Origin: Pterois miles
Taxonomy: Eukaryota > Chordata > Actinopteri > Perciformes > Scorpaenidae
Assembly: GCA_947000775.1 (NCBI GenBank)
Contig: CAMQGK010000341.1
Location: 12,069,001-12,133,000 of the forward strand
Direction of reading: 5' to 3'
Length of the DNA stretch: 64,000 nucleotides
The notes beneath the pieces were generated by a model. The model ran no database searches. It saw only the letters and a list, made by a program, of their open reading frames with translations, and had not been told where the DNA came from. A program made the translations under genes and the position numbers. This document shows, in pieces, positions 1 through 12,480 of the stretch; position 1 is the stretch's first letter, and every line of letters starts with the position of its first letter.

Positions 1-1516
1 AATGTACATATAAATTATCAACATAACTTGTTCATATAATACGTACAACATGTACTGTGGATTTTTTTTACAGTTCAAGCAGATATCTTTTTATTTGTTT
101 GTTTGAATGCAATTTATGTCAATAAATTAAAAACTACTTTTCATCTGAACCTTCACTGTGACACTGAGTGTCACTTCAAAAAGCCTTTTTTTTTCAGCAT
201 TATTTTGTGGAGACATTTCAGACTGTAGTACTCGGCAGCCTCTATTCATTTCAGTGAAAACAGGCTTTTCTGAAGGTAAAACATAAATCTAGGTCACCAT
301 ATATCTTTGCTTTTGATGCTACAGTAGGCTACACAAAAGCATTCAAAGAGCATACACAATATAGCAGGTGTCTCTGCTATATGCTGAGACCAAAAGACAG
401 AAGGTGAGTCACAGCAAGAGCTACAGTGCTGCCCAGGTTTTAGATCAGCCAAGTAACTCCAGGTGGCAGGGGTCCTTCCCCGAGGTCAGCCTGCAGCTGG
501 ACCAAGGTCAGCAACAATGTGCCCGGGGTGCATAATGGGGCATTAATATTTAATATAAACTAACCCATCACTAGTTGTGAGCGGGAGGTGGTGAGCGGTG
601 TACTTGACTCCACGTGCAGTTGTGTAAATGCTGTTGTATAGCTGGTTGGTTTGTGTTCCTTCTTTATAATCCCTCCTAGAGGTCCAGTGGTGGCGAGCAG
701 GCAAACACATTTAGCGTTTATCCAATGAAAACTGGAGATTGTTGAGCAGCTCGGAGGCTGTAGATTGCTAAAGTAACAATATTTGCAGTGTCCCAGGAGT
801 GGGAGCAGTAAAACATATAATGCCTGTTGAAGGAGAATAAAAAGTATAAAGTCAGAATACTGTGGTTCACCGGCGTTTTTCATGGGGAAGAGCGGCAAAC
901 TGTCCTCAACACTTAAATCACGTAGTGTGTGTTTTTGTGTGGAACTCCCAAACACAGATATAAAAAGATAAATTCATCGGACATACCAGCTGAATACATG
1001 TGTGTTATTTCACCATCAGCAAGTGCTCTTTCAGGAAAGTATATGTTGGAATCCTCCACTTATATTTCTTTCAAAGCGTCAGTGCAACTGCAAAGTCTTT
1101 AAAACTGCCTTTTTCTCCCCTTTGCTTTAATGTTTTGAATTCCTGCCGAGGTGATTACAAGGGCCGCATGTAACCTGCTCACAGCTTTTTCTCTTGTGCG
1201 CCGAGCAGACTTTGAAAGCACATAACATTCGCCTGTGATTTGTCAAAAAACAATGCAGGTATCAACTGAAGCTGTCTCCTCCTCTTAAGCAGCCAAAAAG
1301 CCCACAGTGGTGACAGAGACGCCTCTTTGAAGTAACTTAATCGTGATAGACACATTTCCATTGTTCTTGCTTTCTCTCTGTCCTCATACTTTCACAGTAA
1401 AGTATAGGATCTCACAGAAGAGGTTCTTAGAAACCTTACCAATTTGTTTACATGGGTACTGGTAAAACAATATTTGTTTTATCTTGCCTTTACCTCCACT
1501 TCACATGTATCAGTGT
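1..1516. other. No gene recognised
   Basis: AT-rich, short random frames only. No splice-flanked coding frame or clear repeat was seen. Confidence 0.6.
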
Positions 1517-2455
1517 TAAAGGTCCTCTATACAACATTGATATTAATATACAATAGCAGCTAACAAGCATTTGCTATGTAAAGGTATAGTGGAGTATAGA
1601 CCCCCCGTGCACCAGAGGATAATTTGTCTCGCATAATATTATACAAGTGCATGAAGGTGCAGTACCAGCAGAGGGCAACTGAACCACCTCGGTTGGGAAA
1701 AACATCATGGTTGGCCTTAAAATAAGTACGTAAGCTAAGTAAGATGTGTACAGAAACACAGCAACATAAGTATGGAACACACAAACATCAGTAACATACA
1801 CAACAAAACACCAGTGTTGAACACCGGTCTCCTGGTTTAAAGTCCTGTGTTTGTTGGACCCATCCACTTCCCCTCCCGCCCACCATAAGCAGTCTCTCTC
1901 CCCTTTTATTCCTTTTATATACTGTATCCCTTACTCCGAACATGTAGATGCATTTACATTGCAGTGATTACAGACTACATGGCGTAGGAGTGACACATCT
2001 AAAGCAAGAACGGCATTCTTATTGCATGTCTTTGCCTTGCACATTAGGGTGGCATTCACACGCCTTTTCGTGCAACCGGGCAGCTCCGTGAGCAGAGAAT
2101 GAAATCGCTCTTCACTCTCTCGCTTTGTGTGCTGTAATCCGAGCTTCTGTAGTGCATGTTAGTGCATGTGTGCATGCCCCACTGGCTAGCTCAAGGCCGC
2201 TGCTCTGCAGTAGCTACGTTCATATGTCGATTACAGCTGGAAATAGCCCCCCGACCAACGGCGTTGTTGTGGAGCACCATTCGCCCTCCAGTCTTCCCCC
2301 AGGTTAACACTGTTAGCTCTGTCAGCACTCTTGCCGTTGTTTTCACTGTCAGCGCTGTTAGCACCGTTAGCTGCGAGGCTCAGCCGTGGCCATGTTTAGA
2401 GCCATGTGGAGGCAACAGAAATGATCTGCATTTCAAATTTAGCACCTTTAAAAGA
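1517..2455. repeat. Dispersed repeat family W, copy 1
   Basis: 1517-1600 and 2087-2455 align with 43441-43822 and 44087-44190: shared blocks include gagcagagaatgaa, ctggctagctca, accaacggcg, cccccaggttaac and gttagcaccgttagc. The middle (about 1608-2085) has no counterpart in copy 2 and may be an insertion, with ccgtg at both junctions. No coding frame. Confidence 0.6.
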
Positions 2456-3897
2456 AATCATTCAACAAATAAATAACCAGAACATCTCAGGCATTGTATG
2501 AATAAAGATTGGTGTTGTTGTTATGAGATGTACCAAATTTCTGTTAAGAAAATGTACAATGTTTAAAGAGCCATAGCTACCAGTAAGGTGTGGATTCTGT
2601 TGAACAGTGATCCCTGCAAACACAAGTTTCAGTTTAAGGAGAATGGTACATTAAATTTCCTAAGATTATCTTGAGTTGCTTCAGAGACATCAACATCACT
2701 GCACAATACGGAATGAGACAACCACAAATATCTCCTGGTGATGCACAGGATGTTAACCTCTTGTTTTACCTTTGTGATAAACCATTGGAAATATCAAGTT
2801 TTGTGCAAGAAAGAAAATTGAAAATTTACAGTTAAAGTTAATATTAGTTAATATTATCCACACCTACCTGGCAGTGTTGTGAAATAAAATTTAAATCATA
2901 ATTTAGAGAGATAAAACTTACGTATACTTAATAATTGAAACTTTAAATTAAAAGTGATGGCACCCCAGTCATATGCAGCTAACAAGTTTATTTTTTTCTG
3001 TTTAGAATGCCACTTACTTCTCTATTTTCAGTGATCCGTATCACATTTCCATAACAGGGTCCTTCTGTGTAGCTCTCCAGTAAATAGGCCGTGACCTAGC
3101 TAAAACTCAATGAGCTGTCTAGAAATTAGCGATGTTCATAAACCTGGGTTGCATTCATGACATTTGACCAGTTAAACTGACCCATATAGAAAATACCAAT
3201 CTATATTAATGTGTTCTACTCCATTTCCAATATATATTAATGCAGGGTATAAATTTCTTTAGTTATGTGGGTAGGCATTTCATCAGCTTCTAGTATTAAA
3301 TGGAGCTCCTGTTAATTATTCATCATCCTTTCAGCAATTGATGCGCAACACAAAATGCTGACTCAGTTTTTTTGTTTTTCTCTTTATCTTTTTGGGGGCA
3401 TATTAAGTAATTACAAATACGCTCAGTAATTTGAGATGACTTACAAACATGCCATGCCACCATGCTTGAAATTAGTCTAAATAATACGTTTAGGCATTTT
3501 TTTTCAAACAGGATTTCCTTTTCATCACATGGTGCATTAGTGATCGGGGCGGCTGCTACAGCACGCTGCTGCTCGAGTAAACATGTCACTGTGGGTTAGA
3601 GGTATGACTGCTTCTGCATGTCTGCAGGATCTGCATGATCACTTAATCTGCTTGCTGCCATCACTCACTGAACATGCAGAACACAAAGCAGCGGTGGTTT
3701 TTGTGCTTATTTTACTACGAAAATGGCCGTTTGTGCGCTCCCTCCCAATGTAGGACTCATCCCATTAACTTTTCATGAGTTATAAGCATAAATTGCTTTA
3801 AGTGAAATGCTTATCTCAGCAAAATATTGGAAAAACATACAGTATGTCTCATTGATCATCTTTTCAAATCTTTTCAAACCTGTAACAGTCTCAAATC
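2456..3897. other. No gene recognised
   Basis: AT-rich sequence without an identifiable feature. Confidence 0.6.
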
Positions 3898-5100
3898 CAT
3901 TGTTTTCTTGCACTTAAAGCTGCAGTAGGTAGAATTATTTAACTGATGATGATATAAAAGAAATATTTTTATAAAACGGTAACAAAATGGTGACAGTAGT
4001 GCATGAGACAGGTAATCTGAGATAAAAAAAACAAAAACATGTGCCTCTGTCCATTGGTGATCCTCCAGACCGGAGGAAAACAACCAATCAGAGCTGAGCT
4101 GGAGTCTGCTGTCTCTGAGCAGCTGTCAATCACTCACAAACTCTGATCAAACAATCAAACTAACACTGATCAAATATGAGTCAATATGTTACGTTCATGT
4201 TTATTTCTCACCTCAAATGTTTTCAAAAATATTTTTGAAGTCTGCCGTCTCTTAGCAGCTGTCAATCACTTGAAAACTTCAATCAAACGGTCAAACTAGG
4301 CAGCAAGTAAGAAACATCTTACACTGTACTGGTTAGCTGTAAAATGAGAAAGTTTGTAACCCAGCAGCCATTTTGAGAGAAGCTGAGGAAATACTAAGCA
4401 CCGCCCACCAACCAGAGCAAACTTTCTCATTTTAGAGGTTCAGAAAACATTTGAGGTGAGAAACAGGCATTGCAGTAACAGAATATTAATTCATATTTGA
4501 TCAGCGCCACTTAGTTTAACCATCTGATTTGATTTTGTTAGCGCTTTACAGCTTTCACCATCGAATGAACAACCAATAGGAACGCTCTCTCTGGGGGCGG
4601 CAGTAGCTCAGTGGGGGCGGCAGTAGCTCAGTCTGTAAGGACTTGGGTTAGGACGCGGACGTCACGGGTTCAAGACCCCCATGGACCAAGAGAGAGGAGA
4701 GGTGCCAGTTTACCTCTTGGGCACTGCCGAGGTGCCCCTGAGCAAGGCACCAAACCCCCAACTGCTCTGGGCGCTTCTCAGGAGCAGCCCCCTCACTCTG
4801 ACATCTCTCCATTGACATGTATATGTACTGTGTGAACAACAGAGTGTAAAACTGAATTTCCCCACTGTGGGACTAATAAAGGAATATCTTTCTTTCTTTT
4901 CTTTCTTTCTCTCTCTCTGAAATGACCTGTGATTGGCCAAAGTCTCCCATCACAGGCTCGGTTTTTAAAGCTTGAAAACATAGCCAACAGGAGGTGCAGA
5001 AGTCTATTTTTCTCCCAAAACACTTGAATTACAATATGCTGAGAGGTTATTATTGATTTGTTGCCCATCGATGCCAAAAACATTCTGCCTGCTGCAGGTT
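3898..5100. repeat. Dispersed repeat family A, copy 1, interrupted by a SINE
   Basis: Begins aaagctgcagtaggtagaat and ends near gcctgctgcaggtt, so the ends are roughly inverted. Blocks such as caatcagagctgagctggag, ctgtcaatcactcacaaact and gtaaaatgagaaagtttgt recur in reverse complement at 17790-18490 and in part at 33085-33660 and 34300-34930. Parts of the inside are repeated in tandem (ctgtcaatcact at about 4122 and 4260). Probably a non-autonomous DNA transposon with complex ends. The SINE at 4593-4910 lies inside. Confidence 0.7.
4593..4910 (+). mobile_element. tRNA-derived SINE with a duplicated box-A head
   Basis: A tRNA-like head with box A (tagctcagt) and box B (gggttcaagacc at about 4665) is followed by a body with gcactgccgaggtgcccctg and a tail (aatttccccactgtgggact, then ctttcttt repeats). 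The first 20 bases (4593-4612) are directly repeated at 4613-4632. It is flanked by ctctctct at 4585-4592 and 4911-4918, and the uninterrupted relative at 18020-18040 (minus strand) lacks the insert. Confidence 0.8.
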
Positions 5101-8100
5101 CAACACAACTGCTCGGCATGGGGCGCACGCTTTCGAACCTTCCCGCTCTAAGCCGAATTTGGCAGAATTTGGTCTAATCTGTAATGCAGTGATTAGATAA
5201 CGCAGTTTTGATTACAGTCAAGTATTCACCCAGGACATGGAATCAGCAATGTTAAATTGCTGCTACAGAAATTGATAACATTCACTTAATTGCATACAGT
5301 AGCATTTCAGTCAGGCATCCTCCAGGATCTATTTATCCAGCGCACTAATAGCAATTAAATGACAGGAAAGTGTGTTATCTTTTCTTTGTGAGGTCCTGTG
5401 TGAAATTAAAATGAGGTAATGAGAGGGGGAGAGACAATTGGTGAGACTGCAGGAGACAGAGCATCGCTGGATGTGTTAAACATGCAAAGTGAGAAGGGTC
5501 TGGCATTGCATTGCATTAAAGGTGCATTATCCAGCAGACTTTATATCAAGCGTCTGACACTTTGAGACTTCTGAGAAACAGGGTCTTATTTTACTTCACT
5601 TTCTGCTTTCAAGTAGGGAAGTTTTTGTGCCCTCGTTCTCATTTAAAATGTGCCAGGGATGCTTCATCTGGAATCACATTTGAAGAGAACCTTTATCGTA
5701 TTTGCAATTCAACAAATCCACACACAAAGTAGGAAGAAAGTTATTATTAATACTAGTCTGTCACATCCAGCTTCTAGAAATAATATGACGAAGCAATACA
5801 ACAGAATGTAGGTTAATTATGCATTTAAAATTCATTCATTTTGAGAGGAAGTTTTAGGATAAATCGTTCATCCCACCTTCTTTTTTCAATGTCCTGAATT
5901 GGCATATTGAATAAAGTGTGGCAGGTATAGCACTTAGCCAACTCCTTTGGATAAGCACTGACTCTGAGATGTCTGAGTGTAGGATGTGGGCTGATATCGC
6001 CGTGGATTATACCACAAGCTCATTTCCATGCACACTCCAATGGCACAGTTTGCCCAGCAGTGAGGAAACTGGAGTCAGACTGAGGCTGCACATGATAACA
6101 CACTGCTGCTTAAATGTTTCTGAAAAAGATGAATATCAGTTGGGACTCTGGCCAAACCTTTGCAAAACCTGCCTCACCTCAAACACCAAACACATTTCAG
6201 CTGGCAGAGGTGACTAAGTCTAATTAGACTGTTTTTGAGTGTGATCTTTACAGTGACACATTAAGCAGGGCATTCTGAACAATAAAACCAAGGAGATCTA
6301 ACGCATTTCTATTTTTTTTTTTTTCATTGATCTAATAACATGTATTCATCTTTCAATGCATCAGTTATTATCTATTTTGTTATAAAGGAGCATGCTCGAA
6401 TGAAGCTTTATTGGATTGCAAAATCTGTTAAAAATTGCATAATTTCCTCGGGCCATAACAAACTAATAGATTTTATTACTTGCATTGTTAATATATGATT
6501 AAAAATTAGTTAAAAAGTGCTATTTTGGTATTAAAAAATCAATGATTGCACTACGAGCCTCAGTCAAATAATTCATTCTCACTCCGTTTTTTAAAACCAC
6601 TCCTAATACCAATTTTACTGCTGTCTCAGACACTTAATGACAGAATCATGACAACAGATAACATTTAATTCAGTAATTACAGATTGCAGTTCATTCAGTT
6701 TTCATTCAATTTTTCTGTTATGCTCACATGAACACAAACGAAATACACCAGCAAAAGTAAATGTGTCTTTAGAGGCCCTTAACAGTGGGGATAGCAAGTA
6801 CTGCATACCATATACAAAGTTAAGCACAAACCACTTTATATACAAAGCCCAAAATAGGTTAGTAATAATAAGCACAATGTCTGCTGTATCCCAGAGCAGC
6901 AGTACAAACTAAGCAATATTTCTTTTGGCCATTTTTCTAAATCCAGATGGGCTTGAGTCGGGAGAAAATAAAAGATTGCATTCAAAATGCAATGACTGCC
7001 ACGGACTGTTTAACATCATGGTGGTGTGGTAGTATGTAGTATGGACAGCCAAGCCATGAGAGACAGTAAGTCCCATGATTGCAATGCATTATGAGTAGCT
7101 ACCAAGGAATATGAGGCCATTTTGCAGGACTAGAAGCATCCTGTGGTACAAACATCTCTTATTATGTTCCAGTGTTGCAGGATGCTAACACCTCCCAGCA
7201 TATTGTGAAACGAATAGAAAAATGGTCTCATAAACACTCGGATTAAGTCAAATACACTTTTAAGACCTCAGATGCCGTATTTGTCATTTAACTTCTATGT
7301 GAGTGTGAAGACCAAAGAAGTCCTCAGGATTTGTCTGATATCTCAAGACACACACTTTTGCAACTGAACCTGCAGTGACGTGTGCAGAAAAGTCGTGTTA
7401 GATAAAGATGACTATGAATACTGAAATGTAATATTTCTGAAATGTGTTGTTACTGAATGTCAGACATCTAATTTAGTTTAATATGTTTCAGAGCTCAGTA
7501 TTTGGGTTGTTGATGGGGTCATAGTTCCACTGGAAATATCCCATTTTAACATTTTTAACCTAAAGCTGTGTTTTTTTGCATTTTTTGGGCAGTTATCATA
7601 TCCATATTTTAACACGAATTGTGTTGTTATAATGTTTTATAAGTGTTATTTCATTTTCCTTGGGAGGGGAAGAGTTTGCATCACATCTCTAAACATACAG
7701 TAGCGTGTTAATATAAACCCTTTTCCTCTAAGAAATACTGTTGCCCCAGATAGAGGGCACCTCAAAACGCAGCTATGGAGCTCACAGTAGCTTTCATTTG
7801 ATCCTCCTGTTACATGGCATGCAGTGATAATGGCTGACAACAGGTAAAGACAATATTGTGGCAAAAACAATTCCATCAAAACCTCAGTACAGCTCAATGA
7901 AGCTGAATGATCCCTCTCAAGCTTGACTGGATAAAGTCAAATGTCTTGGTTGCAGACATCAATCCTGTTTATGGCTGTTCGGCTGGAGGATGTTTTCTTG
8001 CTCTGCTGTTCAACACAGCCCCTCACGACGAATGTTTCCAAAAGGACAGCGCACAAGCACTTATTCTCCAGCTTGGGGCAAAACAGCTGTCTTCTGCAGC

Positions 8101-9516
8101 CATACGTTCATTCATGATTGATGTACACAATCCATCCAAGTTAATGTTGCTCAGTGTATATAATGATAATCATATATTCTAAGATAAGAGGCAAACACAA
8201 GATGGCAGATTTGTGCAACAGAGTGCCAAAAAACATTCATACTCTGGGATCTAGAAATTTTCGCCATCATTGTTTCTGAAATAAAATTATAATACTGGAC
8301 ACTGATGTAACTGGGTTCCTCAGATGACTACACGGATAACGACAGTGACCATTTGCTGCTTTGGCAACCAAAGAAAATGATGCATGATCCTGCTTGTAAG
8401 CTGTTTTGACACGGGTCAGCTGAAACATGGCTGAGTGCCCTCAATTGAACCGTTCTCCAGACGTGCAGGTGGATTATTCCAGATGTGTACAGCCGGAGCT
8501 CATCTTTGCACAGGGCTTGGCCAAGGCGCTATCTCCCTGGATAAGCCAAAGCTCCATCAAACTGAATGAGCTAACGTCCTATTTCATGATCTGCACCGAG
8601 AGAATAAAAGCCTGAGGTTCTCCTTGTTGGAATCTGCATTAACAAGCTGCGGGAACGTGGGAGCAGTGTGGGCAGAGAGCTCAGTGTGTACTATATAACG
8701 CTTGTGAATGTCTTGTAAGAACCGCCAGTGCATTGAGAGTTGGGATGTGCATGTTTTGATTGACCAGTAATTTTACATTTTGTAGTTGGATTTCATGGTT
8801 GAGCTACAGGCTGTGTAAAGTGAAATATAAGCATGCAAGGAATATAGGCTCATGAAAACGTTTTAACTGACCAAAATAAACTGCATTTCATTTGTGTACT
8901 GCCAGCATGGCTTGAAATTAACTTCTTGGCTCACTAGGTACTGTCGCTAGTGAATTTCAACTTGAACACCAGTCACAGTGATGTTTTCTTGCTGGGCGTT
9001 TTCGCTTTAAATAACTGGACATAGCAGCCTGCAAGCCCAAAGATTGTACCTGTCTCACTATTAAGTTTACACATATAACATGAATTTCTTTGCACTTATT
9101 GTTAAGATGCACTTAAAGAAAATGAGCGTGATCATAGCATCATGATCTGTATAGCACGAGGATATGTTAAATAGCCTCAGTTTGTCTGCATGTATGTCCC
9201 TATGAGTGGGTATACCTGAGTCTAGAGCACACTCTGGCTCTGAAGTAGACATCTTAAACATTTATAGCGCTATCAGAATTGTTATTCATTGTCAGTGTAG
9301 TGAAATCACATGAAGGGTACAGAGGAGTGCTTCAGTGCTTAGTGTGTGAACTTAAAATTCAATCAACAGGAGCCGATCACCTGCAGTTCCTTGCAGAGGC
9401 TCACTCAGGCGGCGGGGATGAAAAAAATAAAAAGGGCACCAACTCCATGTGGTGGGGGCACCAGCATGTAGAAGGTTTTCTAGCATGTAGGGCAACCTAT
9501 AGACCACTGGATCCTG
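5101..9516. other. No gene recognised
   Basis: 4.4 kb of largely unique-looking, AT-rich sequence. Frames of 60-100 codons show no family resemblance and no splice-supported extension. Confidence 0.55.
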
Positions 9517-9835
9517 TTTTCTCCACTGGAAGGGCACGCTAGAGGGCTCTTATACTGTTTTCCCCATTGGAAGGACACCGAGGGGGCACATTGTCATGTT
9601 TTCCCCATTGGAAGGACACCCGAGTGGGCACATTGTCATGTTTTCGCCATTGGAAGGACACCCGAGTGGGCACATTGTCATGTTTTCCCCATTGGAAGGA
9701 CACCCGAGTGGGCACATTGTCATATTTTCCCCATTGGAAGGACACCGAGGGGGCACATTGTCATGTTTTCCCCATTGGAAGGACACCCGAGGGGGCACAT
9801 TGTCATGTTTTCCCCATTGGAAGGGCGTGTTTTAT
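9517..9835. repeat. Minisatellite, about 7.5 units of 41/42 bp
   Basis: Unit starts (tgttttccccattgg, or the ttttcccc within it) fall at 9517, 9558, 9599, 9641, 9683, 9725, 9766 and 9808. Units come in two lengths: 42 bp with 'acacccgagtgggc' or 'acacccgaggggg', and 41 bp with 'acaccgaggggg'. Because 42 is divisible by three, open frames appear on both strands, but they only read the repeat. Confidence 0.95.
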
Positions 9836-12229
9836 CTACCATTGGGGCATCCAAGAGGGATGCTTCATCAAGAATCAAATTATAAGAGAACCTTTATGAT
9901 ATTTACAATATGACAAATCCACACTTCTGTGACACAGCAAGTGACACAGTTATTATTAATGCATCTCTGTTACGTCCAGTTTCTGGCAATAATATGATCA
10001 AGCAATTCAACAGAATGTCGGTTAACTGTATATTTGAAATGAAGTCAGCAAAATGATTTAAAAGAAATCTCCAAAACCAAAGTAAGAAAGTATATTTCAG
10101 ATAGGAGTAAGAATTGATGCAGATGTATTCAGAGTATTTTTGTAACACTGATTTAGCTGAGATTTTATTAGCCGCCCCTTCGCCATATACAGTATGCTTT
10201 GTGCACCGTTCATAACTGTCAGATAATCTCCTCTCGTGTCCCTGAATTACCCCAGTGTTCTCTCTTCAATAAAGAAATGAACTTTCATTTCCTGTCATGA
10301 TTCTGGTCACATAGAGTTTATTACAGCATGACCCCTCAATAGTTGGCTAATATTGAAGTTCCAATATCCAATAACTCCATCGTACAAACAGTTCCTTATC
10401 TGGTGAGGAACAAAGGGATGATCAAACCATTGTGATTTCAAATGACCCTGACTTTTATCTGGAGCATAAAGTACCCAAATCCAACTTGATATCTAGCAGG
10501 CAATTACCACGTAACTTAAACTCTACCCTGAGGTTACAAGCAATTTCATCAAAAGGTGATTACCATGCTTTCAATGTGGTGGCAGCACAAAACTAAACAA
10601 ATTTAATAGTGATTTGATTTTAACGCCGCATGATGATATTTTTATTATATTAACCACAGGGGGGGAACAAGATAAAAGGGAAATGATATATACCAGAACA
10701 GGGTCAGCGAGACCGCTTAATGGGTGTCATGGTTCCTGCTGAAAGAAAGGCCCTGCTGATGTGGATGATTGGTCTTATGACAATGATAGATGGTGTTTCC
10801 TGGTGCCTTGCAGGGTCCTGCTGTGCTGCCAGTGACACTTGGGAGTCGCACTAAATGCCTGTGCCCATGTCACAGCTCTACAATGAAAGCCTGGGGGGGA
10901 TGTAGGCGAGATAATCCAGTGACACACATCCCATCAAAACTTTTTACAGCACTGGGCAGTGGAGAGTGAGAACAGCTTGTGAGGGACAGCAGGCTTTTTC
11001 CCATTTTGTTTTCATTTTAACTGAAGCATATTAAAGTGTTTTGCATAATGGATCTTGTGCATGTCTTGTCTGTGTTTAAGATATTGTTATAGAGCACTTC
11101 TCTATATTAACTGGCTACTTGGGAGCCATTATGTACTTATATTACATTATGGATTTGAGTGTATCATTCTTGTGCTCTGCATGGTTTCATAACCAAACTT
11201 GTACTAAAATTAATTGGGATATAATATGCGCTATAACTGCTCTTTGTTTTCCTCGAGCTGTTGATTTCAGGAAGAGTGCTTGTTACTGAATGTTAATAGT
11301 ATTAATATACTGTAATGTAGAAATAAGGGTACGTGCTTGTCATCAACAAGCTCATGTATGTAAGACTAACAGCCATTTTAACCTGATAATATACTGTAAT
11401 AAAATTTTGATTGCTACTTATCACGCAGGTTTGGTCCGTAATGAGTTTTAATCAAAGTTCCCTATCCTTGTCTAAACCTGTAAAGGGCCCGGTTAAATGA
11501 AAGGGTTTGCTGAGGGAGGATGTTCAGACTCATTTAGATGTCAAAGAGACCTTCAGCGACGGCAGACACAATAGCGCGCTGAGTAATATGAGCCTACAGA
11601 AGAAAGATGGATCTCCCAAGGAGTGAATTTTTACAATAATTGGGGTAGATATCTCTACTCTCCATTTCAACCAGGGGCCAATCTTTGGGTGGCATTTCAT
11701 TATAGCGACAGGAATTGTCACCATAATGAATTCATCAATGTTGGTAAGATAAATGGCTCAACAAGAAATTGATAGGGCCATCTCCCCGATCTGATGTTGG
11801 AAATTGTCTCTCATATATATTGTCTTATTAGGAAAAAGGGACAGCTATTTGGACACCGCCACGATATGAACATCTTTTTCCATTTAGCATGTTTGAAATA
11901 TTAATGGCAGCATGATTTGACCTATTCTGGAAACACATCCCATGCAATGACAGAGCTAGCACATTTAGACAGACAAGACCTTTGGCCTTATTGTGGTTCC
12001 CATATGGCACAAGAAGAACACAGAAAAATGGGATAATCGCTTTCAAAATCTTTTTTTCACATTGATGCTCAATAGCTGATACTCTTGAATTATGCACTTT
12101 TTCTACCAGTGTTTCCAGCCTGTGTGAATTATTATTGAGTTGCTGAGAGCATTCCTCTTATCGAGCGTTATGGGCAGCCAACTGTGGCAGGGGTCTGGTT
12201 ACAGTTATTGCTTCATATCACTTTTCTTA
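9836..12229. other. No gene recognised
   Basis: Nothing identifiable apart from low-complexity AT tracts. Confidence 0.55.
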
Positions 12230-12480
12230 AAGGAATAGCTTTGGAAAATTTGCTTATCCGCTTTCTTGCACGGTTGATACAACTCACGTCTGTTAAATAT
12301 GGAGCTACCTCCAGTAGCCAGTTAGCTTAGTTTAGCACAAAATATGGAAACGGATATAAATCCAGCCTGTCTATGGGTAACAAAATCTGCCTACTAGCAC
12401 CTCTAAAGCTAATTCATAGGACTTATTTCATCCCTGTCTGCAGCTATAACCCCATCGTTTATTTATGTCTAAACTATGCT
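12230..12480. repeat. Dispersed repeat family V, copy 1
   Basis: Contains ggagctacctccagtagcca, gttagcttagtttagcacaa and gcctactagcacctctaaag, recurring at 21985-22140 (ggaggaaacagcaagtctgg, cccaccagcacct) and 31215-31480. Confidence 0.6.

Noticed and set aside
4593..4680. Possible functional tRNA gene
   Set aside because: Box A and B are present, but the head is duplicated, no complete cloverleaf with 3' stem is seen, and a SINE body and tail follow directly.
4611..4839. Frames on both strands over the SINE
   Set aside because: They translate a tRNA-derived SINE; similar frames are found in any copy of such repeats.
9539..9913. Overlapping 70-110-codon frames on both strands with a repeating HWKDTRVGTLSCF-like unit
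   Set aside because: They read the 41/42-bp minisatellite; 42 is a multiple of three so frames stay open by periodicity. The 41-bp units shift the frame, and nothing else supports a protein.
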